Shown here in pieces: positions 1 through 7,889 of a stretch of 64,000 nucleotides of DNA. Source of the stretch: Anaeromonas frigoriresistens (GTDB lineage: Bacteria; Bacillota; Clostridia; Tissierellales; SIT17); contig NZ_WSFT01000013.1 in the NCBI RefSeq assembly GCF_016820655.1, positions 78,386-142,385 on the forward strand, given 5' to 3'. Both the position numbers and the translations under genes were made by a program. Within the stretch, counting starts at the first letter, position 1. Every line of letters starts with the position of its first letter. The notes below the pieces were generated by a model. That model was not told where the DNA came from, made no database searches, and worked only from the letters and a program-made list of their open reading frames with translations.

Positions 1-701
1 AAAATTATATTTAAGTTAGATATTAATTCATTTTTTGATTCTATTTCCTTATGGATATCAGCTAATAATTTATTATTCTTCGAAATCATTTCTTTAACTT
101 TTGATTGATCCTTAGATATTAAAGCTTCTTTCCATAAGGTAGTTTCATTAATATAAGATTTACTATATGCATCTATCAACTCTGATATTTTTTTAACAGC
201 CTCTTTTTCTACTTCTTCATTAATGAGGGATTTTCCTTCTATAATATTTTCATTTATAAATATTTCTTCTATATTTTGATTTAGAAATTGCTTGTATTCT
301 TCTGCATCTATTTGGTTCAAAAATGTTCCTGAAAGAACTTTATAATTATCAAGTTTTACAATATATCCCGGGATATTCTTGTTATTTAGTGATTTTACTA
401 ATGACTTTGCATTATCTAAATCGCTAAAACTACCAGTCTGAACACTAAATATATTGAGATTATTTATATTGACTTGATTATTTGATGAATTAGTATCCTC
501 TGTGCCTTCCTGTTCTAATACACTATTATTAGTAACTGAGTTATTATTATCAGAAATAAACTTAGGATATATCATATATTTAACTAAGAAAAACCCTAAA
601 ATTATAGAAACTATAGGTGATATTATGCCAAAAAGCACGATAAAAACCAGCTTGTCCTTACTAGTCTGTCTTTTCCTGTATTTTCTTTTATATCTACCCA
701 T
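1..701 (-). CDS. SPOR-domain membrane protein (partial, C-terminus outside window)
   Basis: An open frame runs from an ATG at 701 to the window edge without a stop, giving the first 233 residues. The N-terminus is very basic, followed by one membrane segment at about residues 18-43 and an Asn/Ser-rich linker. Residues 83-145 resemble a SPOR domain (IFSVQTGSF start, then NAKSLVKSL), a fold that binds denuded peptidoglycan at division or engulfment sites. A charged helical region follows. A GGGGAG ribosome-binding site precedes the ATG. It starts 14 bases after dinB on the same strand, so the two are probably co-transcribed. The SPOR call rests on motif and topology only; the exact role in division or sporulation cannot be told from this fragment. 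Confidence 0.75.
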   Translation of the reverse strand, partial: MGRYKRKYRKRQTSKDKLVFIVLFGIISPIVSIILGFFLVKYMIYPKFISDNNNSVTNNSVLEQEGTEDTNSSNNQVNINNLNIFSVQTGSFSDLDNAKSLVKSLNNKNIPGYIVKLDNYKVLSGTFLNQIDAEEYKQFLNQNIEEIFINENIIEGKSLINEEVEKEAVKKISELIDAYSKSYINETTLWKEALISKDQSKVKEMISKNNKLLADIHKEIESKNELISNLNII

Positions 702-715
702 AATCATTCTCCCCT

Positions 716-1774
716 TTAAAAATAACTATCTAAGTTAATTTTTATCTGTATAGGATCATTAGGATATATAAAATTTGATACTCCTAATCCTAGTAATCTT
801 ATTTTCTTAGTTATGGTAAATTTATTATTAATTATAAAATGAGATGTATTTTTCAAAGTATCTAAATCATCAGTAGCATTTTCTAAGGAATAGCTCCTAG
901 TTTCAATCGAAAAATCATCATACTTTAACTTTATAGTTATTGTTTTATATTTGTATCCCTTCTTAATAATTCTATTATGAATATCTACGGAATATTCGTC
1001 TATTTTTTCATGTATATATTGTAAGTTTTCTATATCATAAGAAAAGGTGTTTTCTTCACTTATAGATTGAGGTAAAGATTGCCCTTCTACTTTCCTATTA
1101 TCTATTCCCTTTGCAAACATCATTAATTCCTTTCCTTTTTTCCCTAACCTGTCAACTAGAACTTTTTCATCATAATCTTGTATATCAGATATTTTATAAA
1201 TCCCCATTCTGTTTAGAGCTTTTTCAGTTTTAGGTCCTACTCCCCATAATTTTCTTATGGGTAAAGGTTTTAAGATATTTAATGAATCCTCTTTATTAAT
1301 AATAGTCATTCCATTAGGCTTATCCATGTCCGAAGCTAATTTTGCTAAAAACTTATTATATGAAACTCCAACTGAACAAGATAAGTTAAGTTCTTTTTTT
1401 ATATCATTTTTTATACTATTAGCAATTTTTATTGGATTGTTATCATTAATCTCTAAGTATGCTTCATCTAAAGATAAAGGTTCTATATTTGAAGAATAGC
1501 GCTTAAATATATTTCTTATATGATTCGAAGCTGTTTGATATTTATATTTATTAGTTGGTACAAATACTAGATGCTTACACAAAGCTTTAGCTCGCCTAGA
1601 GGACATAGCTGACTTTACTCCATATTTTCTAGCTTCATAGGATGCCGCACAGACCACTCCTCTTTTGTCTGGATGTCCTCCCACTGCTATGGGTTTTCCT
1701 ATTAGTTTTGGATTATCTCTCTGCTCTATTGAAGCAAAGAATGCATCCATATCTATATGAATTATATATTTCAA
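716..1774 (-). CDS. dinB: DNA polymerase IV (Y-family, DinB)
   Basis: A 352-residue Y-family translesion polymerase of normal family length. It starts with the typical first motif HIDMDAFFAS, with metal ligands D8 and D10, and has the second catalytic motif SLDEAY with D103 and E104. The steric-gate region and the helix-hairpin-helix (about 165-200, LWGVGPKTEKAL) follow, then the little-finger domain. It copies past DNA lesions at the cost of accuracy. It does not end in an obvious beta-clamp peptide that I can name. It lies downstream of the GGDEF gene, separated by a terminator, so it has its own transcript with the SPOR gene behind it. Confidence 0.95.
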   Translation of the reverse strand: MKYIIHIDMDAFFASIEQRDNPKLIGKPIAVGGHPDKRGVVCAASYEARKYGVKSAMSSRRAKALCKHLVFVPTNKYKYQTASNHIRNIFKRYSSNIEPLSLDEAYLEINDNNPIKIANSIKNDIKKELNLSCSVGVSYNKFLAKLASDMDKPNGMTIINKEDSLNILKPLPIRKLWGVGPKTEKALNRMGIYKISDIQDYDEKVLVDRLGKKGKELMMFAKGIDNRKVEGQSLPQSISEENTFSYDIENLQYIHEKIDEYSVDIHNRIIKKGYKYKTITIKLKYDDFSIETRSYSLENATDDLDTLKNTSHFIINNKFTITKKIRLLGLGVSNFIYPNDPIQIKINLDSYF

Positions 1775-1855
1775 AATGATACCTCCATACTCTAAAAATA
1801 TTAATTTAGGATATTAAAGTATTATATACTAAAAATAATTTTTACAAAAATATTA

Positions 1856-1873
1856 AAGGCGCATATGCGCCTT
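1856..1873 (-). terminator. Hairpin terminator of the GGDEF gene
   Basis: A perfect 9-bp palindrome (aaggcgcat/atgcgcctt) overlaps the stop codon of the GGDEF gene. On the minus strand it is followed by a T-rich run, which fits Rho-independent termination. Confidence 0.7.
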
Positions 1874-3584
1874 AATTTACATAAATACCTACTTTATTTT
1901 TATTATTTCTTTTTGCTTCCATATACATTGCTCTATCAGCAAAGGCTAATAGAGTTGCCCCATTTTCAGCTGAAGTAGGATATTCGGATACTCCACCACT
2001 TACAGTTACTGAAATTAAATCTTTGTTTAAAGAATAAAATGGAGTTTCCGAAATAACTCTTCTAATTCGCTCAGCAATAATATATGCATTTTTTTGATCA
2101 GCATTTGGCAGCAGCACGGTAAACTCATCACCACCATATCTAGATACAATATCATTTCCGCGTACATTATAGGCTATAATATTTGAAATTTCACATAGAA
2201 TCTTATCTCCAGTTTGATGTCCATATGTATCATTAATTTTCTTGAAATTATCAATATCAAACACGGCCAAACTAGTAGTGTTACAATTATCACATTTGAT
2301 TTTATTGCATCCATTACAACTTAGTGTTAAAGAATCTAACACATTAAAAAAATGGCCCTGATTATATAAACCAGTTAAGCTATCTGTCACAGCTTTTGTT
2401 TTAATACTCTTATACAGTTTAGCATTTTCAATTGCTATAACCCCTTGATTTGATAAGGTACTAAAAATTTGCAGATGTTCTTTTTGGAAGAAATCATACT
2501 TTCTACTACCTACAATAATAACACCACTTAACTTTTTATCAATTATTAAAGGTTGATATAATATACTCTTTAGTTTCTTGGGTATATTGTATCGTTCAAC
2601 ACCTATTTTTATTAGTTCATTTATATTCATTATTTTACTACTCATATAATTAAATTTTTCCTTATTTTCTATCAATGAATTTACAATTTTCTTTATATCG
2701 TTATTTAGTATTTCATCATGAAACTCAGTTTTATAATCTATTATATCCATATATAAATTTGAGTCTTCTTTATATAATAAAGCACAATAGTCAGGATTAA
2801 TAAGTTTAACTATTCCATTTAAAATACTCTTTGAGACACCATTTTCATCTAGTCTAGAACTTATAGATATGGCAACCTCTTGAATTACTTTTAATTCATT
2901 ATTCAAAAACATTTGACTTCTTAATAGTCTAAACATAATATTAGCACTAATTAATATCAAAGTAAATAATCCTATACCTAAATATCCATAATCTCTATAG
3001 GACATCACAAGCATAATTGAAAGAGGAATTACAATAATATTTATAGACAAATCCCACTTAAAGGATTCTTTAATACCTCTAGGTATATCTTCTTTTTCTG
3101 ATAAAAATATTTCTGAATACAGTATAGTCCAATTAAATATGAATACAGCTATACCAAACAATATATAATTAACTATCAATAAAATTTCATTTTGAGTATT
3201 AAAGTCTATACCTACCACCATTAGAGTATAATGAGACAAGATAAAAACTAAATTAAACATCCCAATTTCTTTCAACACTTTAAATTTAGATATATTTAGA
3301 ATCATCAAATTAGATACTAATATTAAAATACTAATTAAATATAAAGAAGGTATTAAACCCATTAAAAAGTAGGAGCCTAACATAATACTTGAATCTAAAG
3401 TAATTTTAAAATCTTCTATTTTTATATAGATTTTTTCTAAAATAAATCCTACTAAAAGTAATGATCCAAATAGTAAGATATCTATACTCGAGAATCCATT
3501 AGTGGCTATATTAAGATAAGCAAAAATCCCTATCCCCAATATCATAATCATAAACTTAAATATATTTGATTTATTATGATGCAT
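1872..3584 (-). CDS. Membrane diguanylate cyclase (7-8 TM, GAF, GGDEF with Cys4 insert)
   Basis: The protein has 570 residues from the ATG at 3584. An upstream in-frame TTG at 3599 is rejected because the GGAGG ribosome-binding site lies between the two. About seven or eight membrane helices fill residues 8-225, a GAF-like domain covers about 235-390, and the GGDEF domain covers 398-565. The active site GGDEF is at 484-488, and an RxxD product-inhibition site (RGND) lies five residues before it, so it probably makes cyclic di-GMP and is feedback-inhibited. Between the first helix and the first catalytic strand there is an insert with four cysteines (423, 426, 431, 434; CxxC-x4-CxxC), absent from ordinary GGDEF domains, which could bind zinc or a metal cluster. 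The membrane part would sense an unknown signal. Confidence 0.9.
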   Translation of the reverse strand: MHHNKSNIFKFMIMILGIGIFAYLNIATNGFSSIDILLFGSLLLVGFILEKIYIKIEDFKITLDSSIMLGSYFLMGLIPSLYLISILILVSNLMILNISKFKVLKEIGMFNLVFILSHYTLMVVGIDFNTQNEILLIVNYILFGIAVFIFNWTILYSEIFLSEKEDIPRGIKESFKWDLSINIIVIPLSIMLVMSYRDYGYLGIGLFTLILISANIMFRLLRSQMFLNNELKVIQEVAISISSRLDENGVSKSILNGIVKLINPDYCALLYKEDSNLYMDIIDYKTEFHDEILNNDIKKIVNSLIENKEKFNYMSSKIMNINELIKIGVERYNIPKKLKSILYQPLIIDKKLSGVIIVGSRKYDFFQKEHLQIFSTLSNQGVIAIENAKLYKSIKTKAVTDSLTGLYNQGHFFNVLDSLTLSCNGCNKIKCDNCNTTSLAVFDIDNFKKINDTYGHQTGDKILCEISNIIAYNVRGNDIVSRYGGDEFTVLLPNADQKNAYIIAERIRRVISETPFYSLNKDLISVTVSGGVSEYPTSAENGATLLAFADRAMYMEAKRNNKNKVGIYVN

Positions 3585-3662
3585 TTGCCTTCCTCCCAAA
3601 TTATATTGTCACTTACATAATTCTACTTTTTTTGGAAAATACCTTTTTTATTTGTGGTAATT

Positions 3663-4601
3663 TTAAGAAAATTGCAAATTGTTTTTTATTATTTTTAATC
3701 CTCTTAAATAATACTTTTTATCAATTTCATAGGACCAACTACATATTTCAATCCCTTTATATAATAAATACATTCTAGCTTTTTCACTAATTTTAAAATT
3801 ATAATCAAAAATGCTTTTATATCCATCAATAAAGGATTTAAGATATTCTACTCCTTCATCTTTAAGTCTATAGTGTATATATGATAACTCATAATCAATA
3901 TCCCATGGAATTGATTGTTCAAAATCAATTACACCAGTTATTATCCAATTATCATTTTTTTTCGCTACTAATATGTTTCTTCCATCATAATCATTGTGGC
4001 AAAGTCTAGAAGTCCTAACATCGCTAAATATATAATAACTATTTCTTAAAGTACTTATTGCAGCATTGAAAGTTTTAATATGAGGTAAATCTTGAGATAA
4101 TAGATTTTCAATTGTTATTTCTACTCGTTTCTTAAAAACTGATTTAAAGTCTTTTCTTATCTCTGTACTATCTCCAAACCTATTCCAATTCCCAAAAAAA
4201 TCAAATGTATTATTATTATGTATTTTTCCTAATTCTTCTCCCATAGAATATAAAATATCTATTTTCTCACTTTCATCTAATAAGTTGTACAAACTATGTA
4301 GACTTTTACCTTCTAAGTAATTTATAATTATCCATTCAGTTCCTTCCTTTAATGTTCCTTGGTACAATAACTTAGGAACTTTAATAGTACTATTTGCTAA
4401 TAATTTTAGAGAGGATATTTCTCTATTTATTCTATTATCTTTACAAAAGAGCTTAAGTACTACAGGATAAGAAAATAGGTTATTAACTTTATATACTAAG
4501 TGTCTACCTAATTCATGGTTTCCGATTGGTTGAATAACTAGTTTTTTTCCAAATTCCTCTTCTAATATTTGTTTTATTTCATACTCTGTATAATTAAGCA
4601 T
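3663..4601 (-). CDS. APH/choline-kinase-like phosphotransferase
   Basis: A 312-residue soluble protein with the fold signature of the aminoglycoside phosphotransferase/choline kinase family: LCHNDYDGRNIL (catalytic Asp and Asn of the Brenner-type loop) and GVIDFEQS (metal-binding Asp). N-terminal KVNN-PVVLKLF supplies the nucleotide-binding lysine. Such enzymes phosphorylate small hydroxyl compounds such as antibiotics, choline, sugars or homoserine; nothing here shows which. It sits alone between terminators, so it gives no operon clue. Resistance to an aminoglycoside should not be assumed. Confidence 0.8.
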   Translation of the reverse strand: MLNYTEYEIKQILEEEFGKKLVIQPIGNHELGRHLVYKVNNLFSYPVVLKLFCKDNRINREISSLKLLANSTIKVPKLLYQGTLKEGTEWIIINYLEGKSLHSLYNLLDESEKIDILYSMGEELGKIHNNNTFDFFGNWNRFGDSTEIRKDFKSVFKKRVEITIENLLSQDLPHIKTFNAAISTLRNSYYIFSDVRTSRLCHNDYDGRNILVAKKNDNWIITGVIDFEQSIPWDIDYELSYIHYRLKDEGVEYLKSFIDGYKSIFDYNFKISEKARMYLLYKGIEICSWSYEIDKKYYLRGLKIIKNNLQFS

Positions 4602-4654
4602 TTTAATCCCCTTATTGTAATTTTATAGTTATATAAAACATATTTATATATTGT

Positions 4655-4684
4655 AAAAAGACAGAGAATCTTCTCTGTCTTTTT
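4655..4684 (-). terminator. Terminator after tRNA-Leu(GAG)
   Basis: A 13-bp perfect stem (aaaaagacagaga/tctctgtcttttt) with a 4-base loop lies 10 bases beyond the tRNA CCA end. It has T tracts in both directions, so it may also end transcripts from the right strand. Confidence 0.85.
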
Positions 4685-4694
4685 TGGTATAAGT

Positions 4695-4781
4695 TGGTGC
4701 CGAGGGCGGGACTCGAACCCGCACGATCTTTTGATCACTACCCCCTCAAGATAGCGTGTCTGCCAATTCCACCACCACGGC
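4695..4781 (-). tRNA. tRNA-Leu (anticodon GAG)
   Basis: An 87-base class II tRNA with encoded CCA. The anticodon stem is CTATC/GGTAG around the loop TTGAGGG, so the anticodon is GAG (reads CUU/CUC). The T arm is GCGGG-TTCGAGT-CCCGC and there is a long variable arm. The acceptor stem GCCGTGG/CCTCGGC has one T-T mismatch at the fifth pair; the tRNA-Leu(CAA) in this window is fully paired. It may share a transcript with the upstream peptide-binding protein gene. Confidence 0.95.
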
Positions 4782-4825
4782 CAGTATTTTAGATTGTCTT
4801 TATATTTTAACTCTAAATACTGGCC
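4779..4825. other. Long inverted repeat overlapping the tRNA-Leu 5' end
   Basis: Arms ggccagtattt (4779-4789) and aaatactggcc (4815-4825) pair perfectly over 11 bp, extended by 3 bp after a one-base bulge. The left arm contains the first three bases of the tRNA. In a precursor RNA this would form a hairpin just before, and partly inside, the mature tRNA. It has no T run, so it is not a standard terminator. Confidence 0.65.
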
Positions 4826-4837
4826 TTGTCAAGAGTA

Positions 4838-6607
4838 TTACTCTTGTTCCTCTGTTCCATCATTTTCATTCGATGGATCATTTTGTAATTCTTTAGGAAT
4901 AAACCATTTATATACATCTGTATATAAATCATATTCTCTAGGGTTAATATCCCCTTTTACTCTATTGTCTATCAATAAGGCATCATTCCTGAACAATAGC
5001 CCTACATAAGGTAAATCTTCTAATAATATATTTTGTATCTCAGAATATTTTTCTTTCTTAGCTTCTCTATCTTCCGCATTAAAAGCACTAACTAATAATT
5101 CATCCATTTTAGGATTGTTGTATGCGATAAAATTAGTTCCATCATTTATTTTTTGAGAATGGAATGCAAAGGATAAATCAGGAATTTCTGAGAGCCCCCA
5201 TCCTATTAGCACCATATCAAATTTACCACTTCTAGTCTTAGAAATTACGGTTTCCCAATCACTTTCAATCTGCTCATTGGAAGCTTTATCTTCATCCTTA
5301 TTACTATAATCTGGAATAACTGAAATTCCTATTTTCTTTAAATCTTCTATTATCATATCTGCTGTATCTGTTCTTAATGAGTTATATGAATTAGTTAATA
5401 GATTAAATTCTAATTTTTCACCACTAGGAGTCTCTAATATACCATCTTTATCAGAGTCTACAAAACCAGCTTTTTTTAATAAATCCTTAGATTTATCTGG
5501 ATTATATTGATATTTAGTTTCATCCTCATTTCTTAACCATGATTCGTGTAGCAATGGTAAATCAGATTCAGTAGCATGACCCATATAGTTTTTTTCAATA
5601 ATATTTTTAGTATTAATTCCATAGGCAATAGCCTTTCTTAAAGTCTTACCCTCTTTTTCTTGAAATATTTTATTTCTAAAGTTAAAACCTAAGAACTCAT
5701 AATTATTTGTTACATACTCATAAATTTTCGTATTCTTATTATCAGCATATTTCTCCCAATCTCTACCTGACACTCTAGCTAAATCAACATTTCTAGCATT
5801 AAATGAAGTCAATTCAACGTCCTCTTCTAGTATTTTTCCTATCACAGTATCAATATAAGGTTTCTCTCTCCACCAATTATCATTAGATTCTAATTCAATA
5901 AATTTTTGTTTTTCATATTTTACAAATTTGTATGGTCCTGTACCAATTGGAGTATAGTCATCCTTTTGATCTAATATTTCCTTATAAGAACTTTCACCTG
6001 CATCATTGGTAAATTGATGCTCTGGTAATATAGGAAAAGTTAAACTCTCCAGTGCATTACTATAACTCCTATCAAAATCTATTGTGATATTCTTCTCATC
6101 AACTATCTTTAAACTCAAAATATGTTCAATATTTTCTGGTCTAATTGAATTATAGTATTGATTTAATATATCCCTATATAGTGAATTTCTAGCAGCATAT
6201 TTTAACACGTCTATAGTAAATTTCACATCGGAGGCAGTCAAATTTTCCCCGTCATGCCATTTAACATTATCTTTCAATTTAATATTTATTGTCCGGCCTT
6301 CATTTTCAATCTTATAACTATCTACCAATACATTTTCCACATCATGACTTTCATTAAATGTAAATAAACCCTCATATACTAAATTATAGAAGTTATATAA
6401 ACTTTCATTCTTATTTAATAATGGATTTATAGTATCTATTGGAGAGATAGGTATTGCTATTTCTCCTCCATATTCTGGTTCATAGTTCTTTTCTTCTTCA
6501 TTCGTCTTTCCGTTATTATCACCACTGAGGTTACTATCTACACACCCAATAGTTGCTATGCTCATAATCAACAAAATAATTAATGCTTTTATCCTTAGTC
6601 CTCTCAA
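4838..6607 (-). CDS. Oligopeptide-type ABC transporter substrate-binding lipoprotein
   Basis: A 589-residue protein of solute-binding family 5 (OppA/DppA type). It starts with TTG after GAGGAGGAG. A lipoprotein signal peptide ends in the lipobox ATIGC with the lipidated cysteine at residue 22. An acidic linker follows, then the family pattern VKWHDGENLTASDVKFT near 115-131 and GTGPYKF near 218. The C-terminus is a Glu/Asp-rich tail. It captures peptides or similar solutes outside the membrane. No permease or ATPase genes accompany it, so it must share a transporter encoded elsewhere. The family also includes nickel, heme and sugar binders. Confidence 0.9.
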   Translation of the reverse strand: MRGLRIKALIILLIMSIATIGCVDSNLSGDNNGKTNEEEKNYEPEYGGEIAIPISPIDTINPLLNKNESLYNFYNLVYEGLFTFNESHDVENVLVDSYKIENEGRTINIKLKDNVKWHDGENLTASDVKFTIDVLKYAARNSLYRDILNQYYNSIRPENIEHILSLKIVDEKNITIDFDRSYSNALESLTFPILPEHQFTNDAGESSYKEILDQKDDYTPIGTGPYKFVKYEKQKFIELESNDNWWREKPYIDTVIGKILEEDVELTSFNARNVDLARVSGRDWEKYADNKNTKIYEYVTNNYEFLGFNFRNKIFQEKEGKTLRKAIAYGINTKNIIEKNYMGHATESDLPLLHESWLRNEDETKYQYNPDKSKDLLKKAGFVDSDKDGILETPSGEKLEFNLLTNSYNSLRTDTADMIIEDLKKIGISVIPDYSNKDEDKASNEQIESDWETVISKTRSGKFDMVLIGWGLSEIPDLSFAFHSQKINDGTNFIAYNNPKMDELLVSAFNAEDREAKKEKYSEIQNILLEDLPYVGLLFRNDALLIDNRVKGDINPREYDLYTDVYKWFIPKELQNDPSNENDGTEEQE

Positions 6608-6694
6608 TTATACTCCTCCTCAACTGTTAGGTTTTACTGATAATATTATATCAAATTCTTACTATCAAAAAGTTACAATTCTATTACTATTGAA

Positions 6695-7252
6695 TTATAA
6701 GTCATATAGAAACTTATAAATTTTCTTTTTAAATTTAACTTTTTTAACATAATCTTTAGTTTCTTTAAATGGTATATCTTTTAATTCTTTACCATCTTCA
6801 CTATATTTTTTATCTTGAAGCCATTTTGTAACATTTCCACTACCCCCATTGTAAGCGGCTAATGCTAGATCTAAGTCCTTAAATTGCATTAGCAAATTAT
6901 CAACATACCAAACACCCATTTTAATATTAATGTCTGGTTTATATAGCATCCAATCTTCATACTCTTTCATATCATTTTGTTCTGCTATCCATTTTGCAGT
7001 TTCAGGTAATATTTGCATTAAACCTATAGCACCTTTTGGGGATACTGCTTCTTCATTAAAATTACTTTCTACATCTATTATAGAAGCTATTAGATTAGGA
7101 TCTATATTGTACTTATCAGAATATATCAGTATATAATCTTTATAGTTCAAAGGATATATTATACGTCCTATATTTTTTATATTAAATCCTACAATCACTA
7201 TTGTTAATAGTATTATAAAAATAATTAATCTCCTTGATTTTCTTTTATTCAA
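6695..7252 (-). CDS. Membrane-anchored lytic transglycosylase (SLT domain)
   Basis: A 185-residue protein starting with TTG after a run of G. A single N-terminal membrane helix (about 8-24) is followed by a soluble-lytic-transglycosylase domain with catalytic Glu62 in VESNFNEEAVSPKGAIGLMQ and the later AAYNGGSGNV motif. It cleaves peptidoglycan glycan strands outside the cell. It follows coaE by 19 bases and is probably the last gene of a polA-coaE operon, an arrangement also found in other Clostridia. Confidence 0.92.
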   Translation of the reverse strand: MNKRKSRRLIIFIILLTIVIVGFNIKNIGRIIYPLNYKDYILIYSDKYNIDPNLIASIIDVESNFNEEAVSPKGAIGLMQILPETAKWIAEQNDMKEYEDWMLYKPDINIKMGVWYVDNLLMQFKDLDLALAAYNGGSGNVTKWLQDKKYSEDGKELKDIPFKETKDYVKKVKFKKKIYKFLYDL

Positions 7253-7271
7253 ATATACCCCCCCAACTTTT

Positions 7272-7889
7272 TTAAACTCTCCTTATTTCATTTTCTACTT
7301 GTTTTATTGTATCTTTAATGTCATTTGTATTATCTATTATTGTATCACAGTATTTTCTTTTCTCATCAATAGGTATTTGGGAATTAATTCTAATAGTAGC
7401 TTCTTCTCGATCAAATTTGTCTCTTTCAATTAACCTCTTTAATTGAGTTTCTTCATCAGCATATATTAGCCATATCTCATCGAAATATATACCTTCCTTT
7501 TTAATCTTGTCTTTTACTTCTATTAGCAAGGGAATATCAATAAATATTAATTCGTAGCCTTTATTTTCAAATTCATTAATATATTCTTTAATCCGTTGAT
7601 AAACTCTTGGATGAACTATACTATTTAGCTTAGATCTATATTCTTGATCTTTAAATATTATATCACCTAACATTTCCCTATCTATACTCTTATCTTCTTT
7701 AAGCACCTCAGTACCAAAGGTTTCAACGATATCTTTATAAGCAGGCTTATTTATTTCTACTACTTCTCTAGCTACTGAATCCGCATCAATAACAGGATAT
7801 CCTTTTTCTCTTATTATTTTCGAAACAGTACTTTTACCAGTAGCTATCCCACCTGTTAACCCAATCAATTTAAACTTATTTCGTTTCAT
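7272..7889 (-). CDS. coaE: Dephospho-CoA kinase
   Basis: A 205-residue P-loop kinase catalysing the last step of coenzyme A synthesis, ATP-dependent 3'-phosphorylation of dephospho-CoA. The Walker A motif GLTGGIATGKST lies at residues 9-20, followed by the DADSVARE substrate motif and a lid region rich in Arg/Lys. Its start overlaps the polA end by 14 bases, so translation is coupled. Length and motifs are normal. Confidence 0.96.
   Translation of the reverse strand: MKRNKFKLIGLTGGIATGKSTVSKIIREKGYPVIDADSVAREVVEINKPAYKDIVETFGTEVLKEDKSIDREMLGDIIFKDQEYRSKLNSIVHPRVYQRIKEYINEFENKGYELIFIDIPLLIEVKDKIKKEGIYFDEIWLIYADEETQLKRLIERDKFDREEATIRINSQIPIDEKRKYCDTIIDNTNDIKDTIKQVENEIRRV

Noticed and set aside
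502..738. 78-residue plus-strand frame at the left edge
   Set aside because: It lies opposite the SPOR-domain gene, whose motifs, membrane segment and ribosome site are convincing.
3663..4601. Aminoglycoside resistance gene
   Set aside because: Only the general kinase fold is visible; it lies in a housekeeping context without mobile elements, so resistance is not supported.
4830..4846. Palindrome caagagta-t-tactcttg at the end of the peptide-binding protein gene
   Set aside because: It has no T run and is formed by the stop region and Glu-Gln codons; the stronger hairpin next to it explains the area better.
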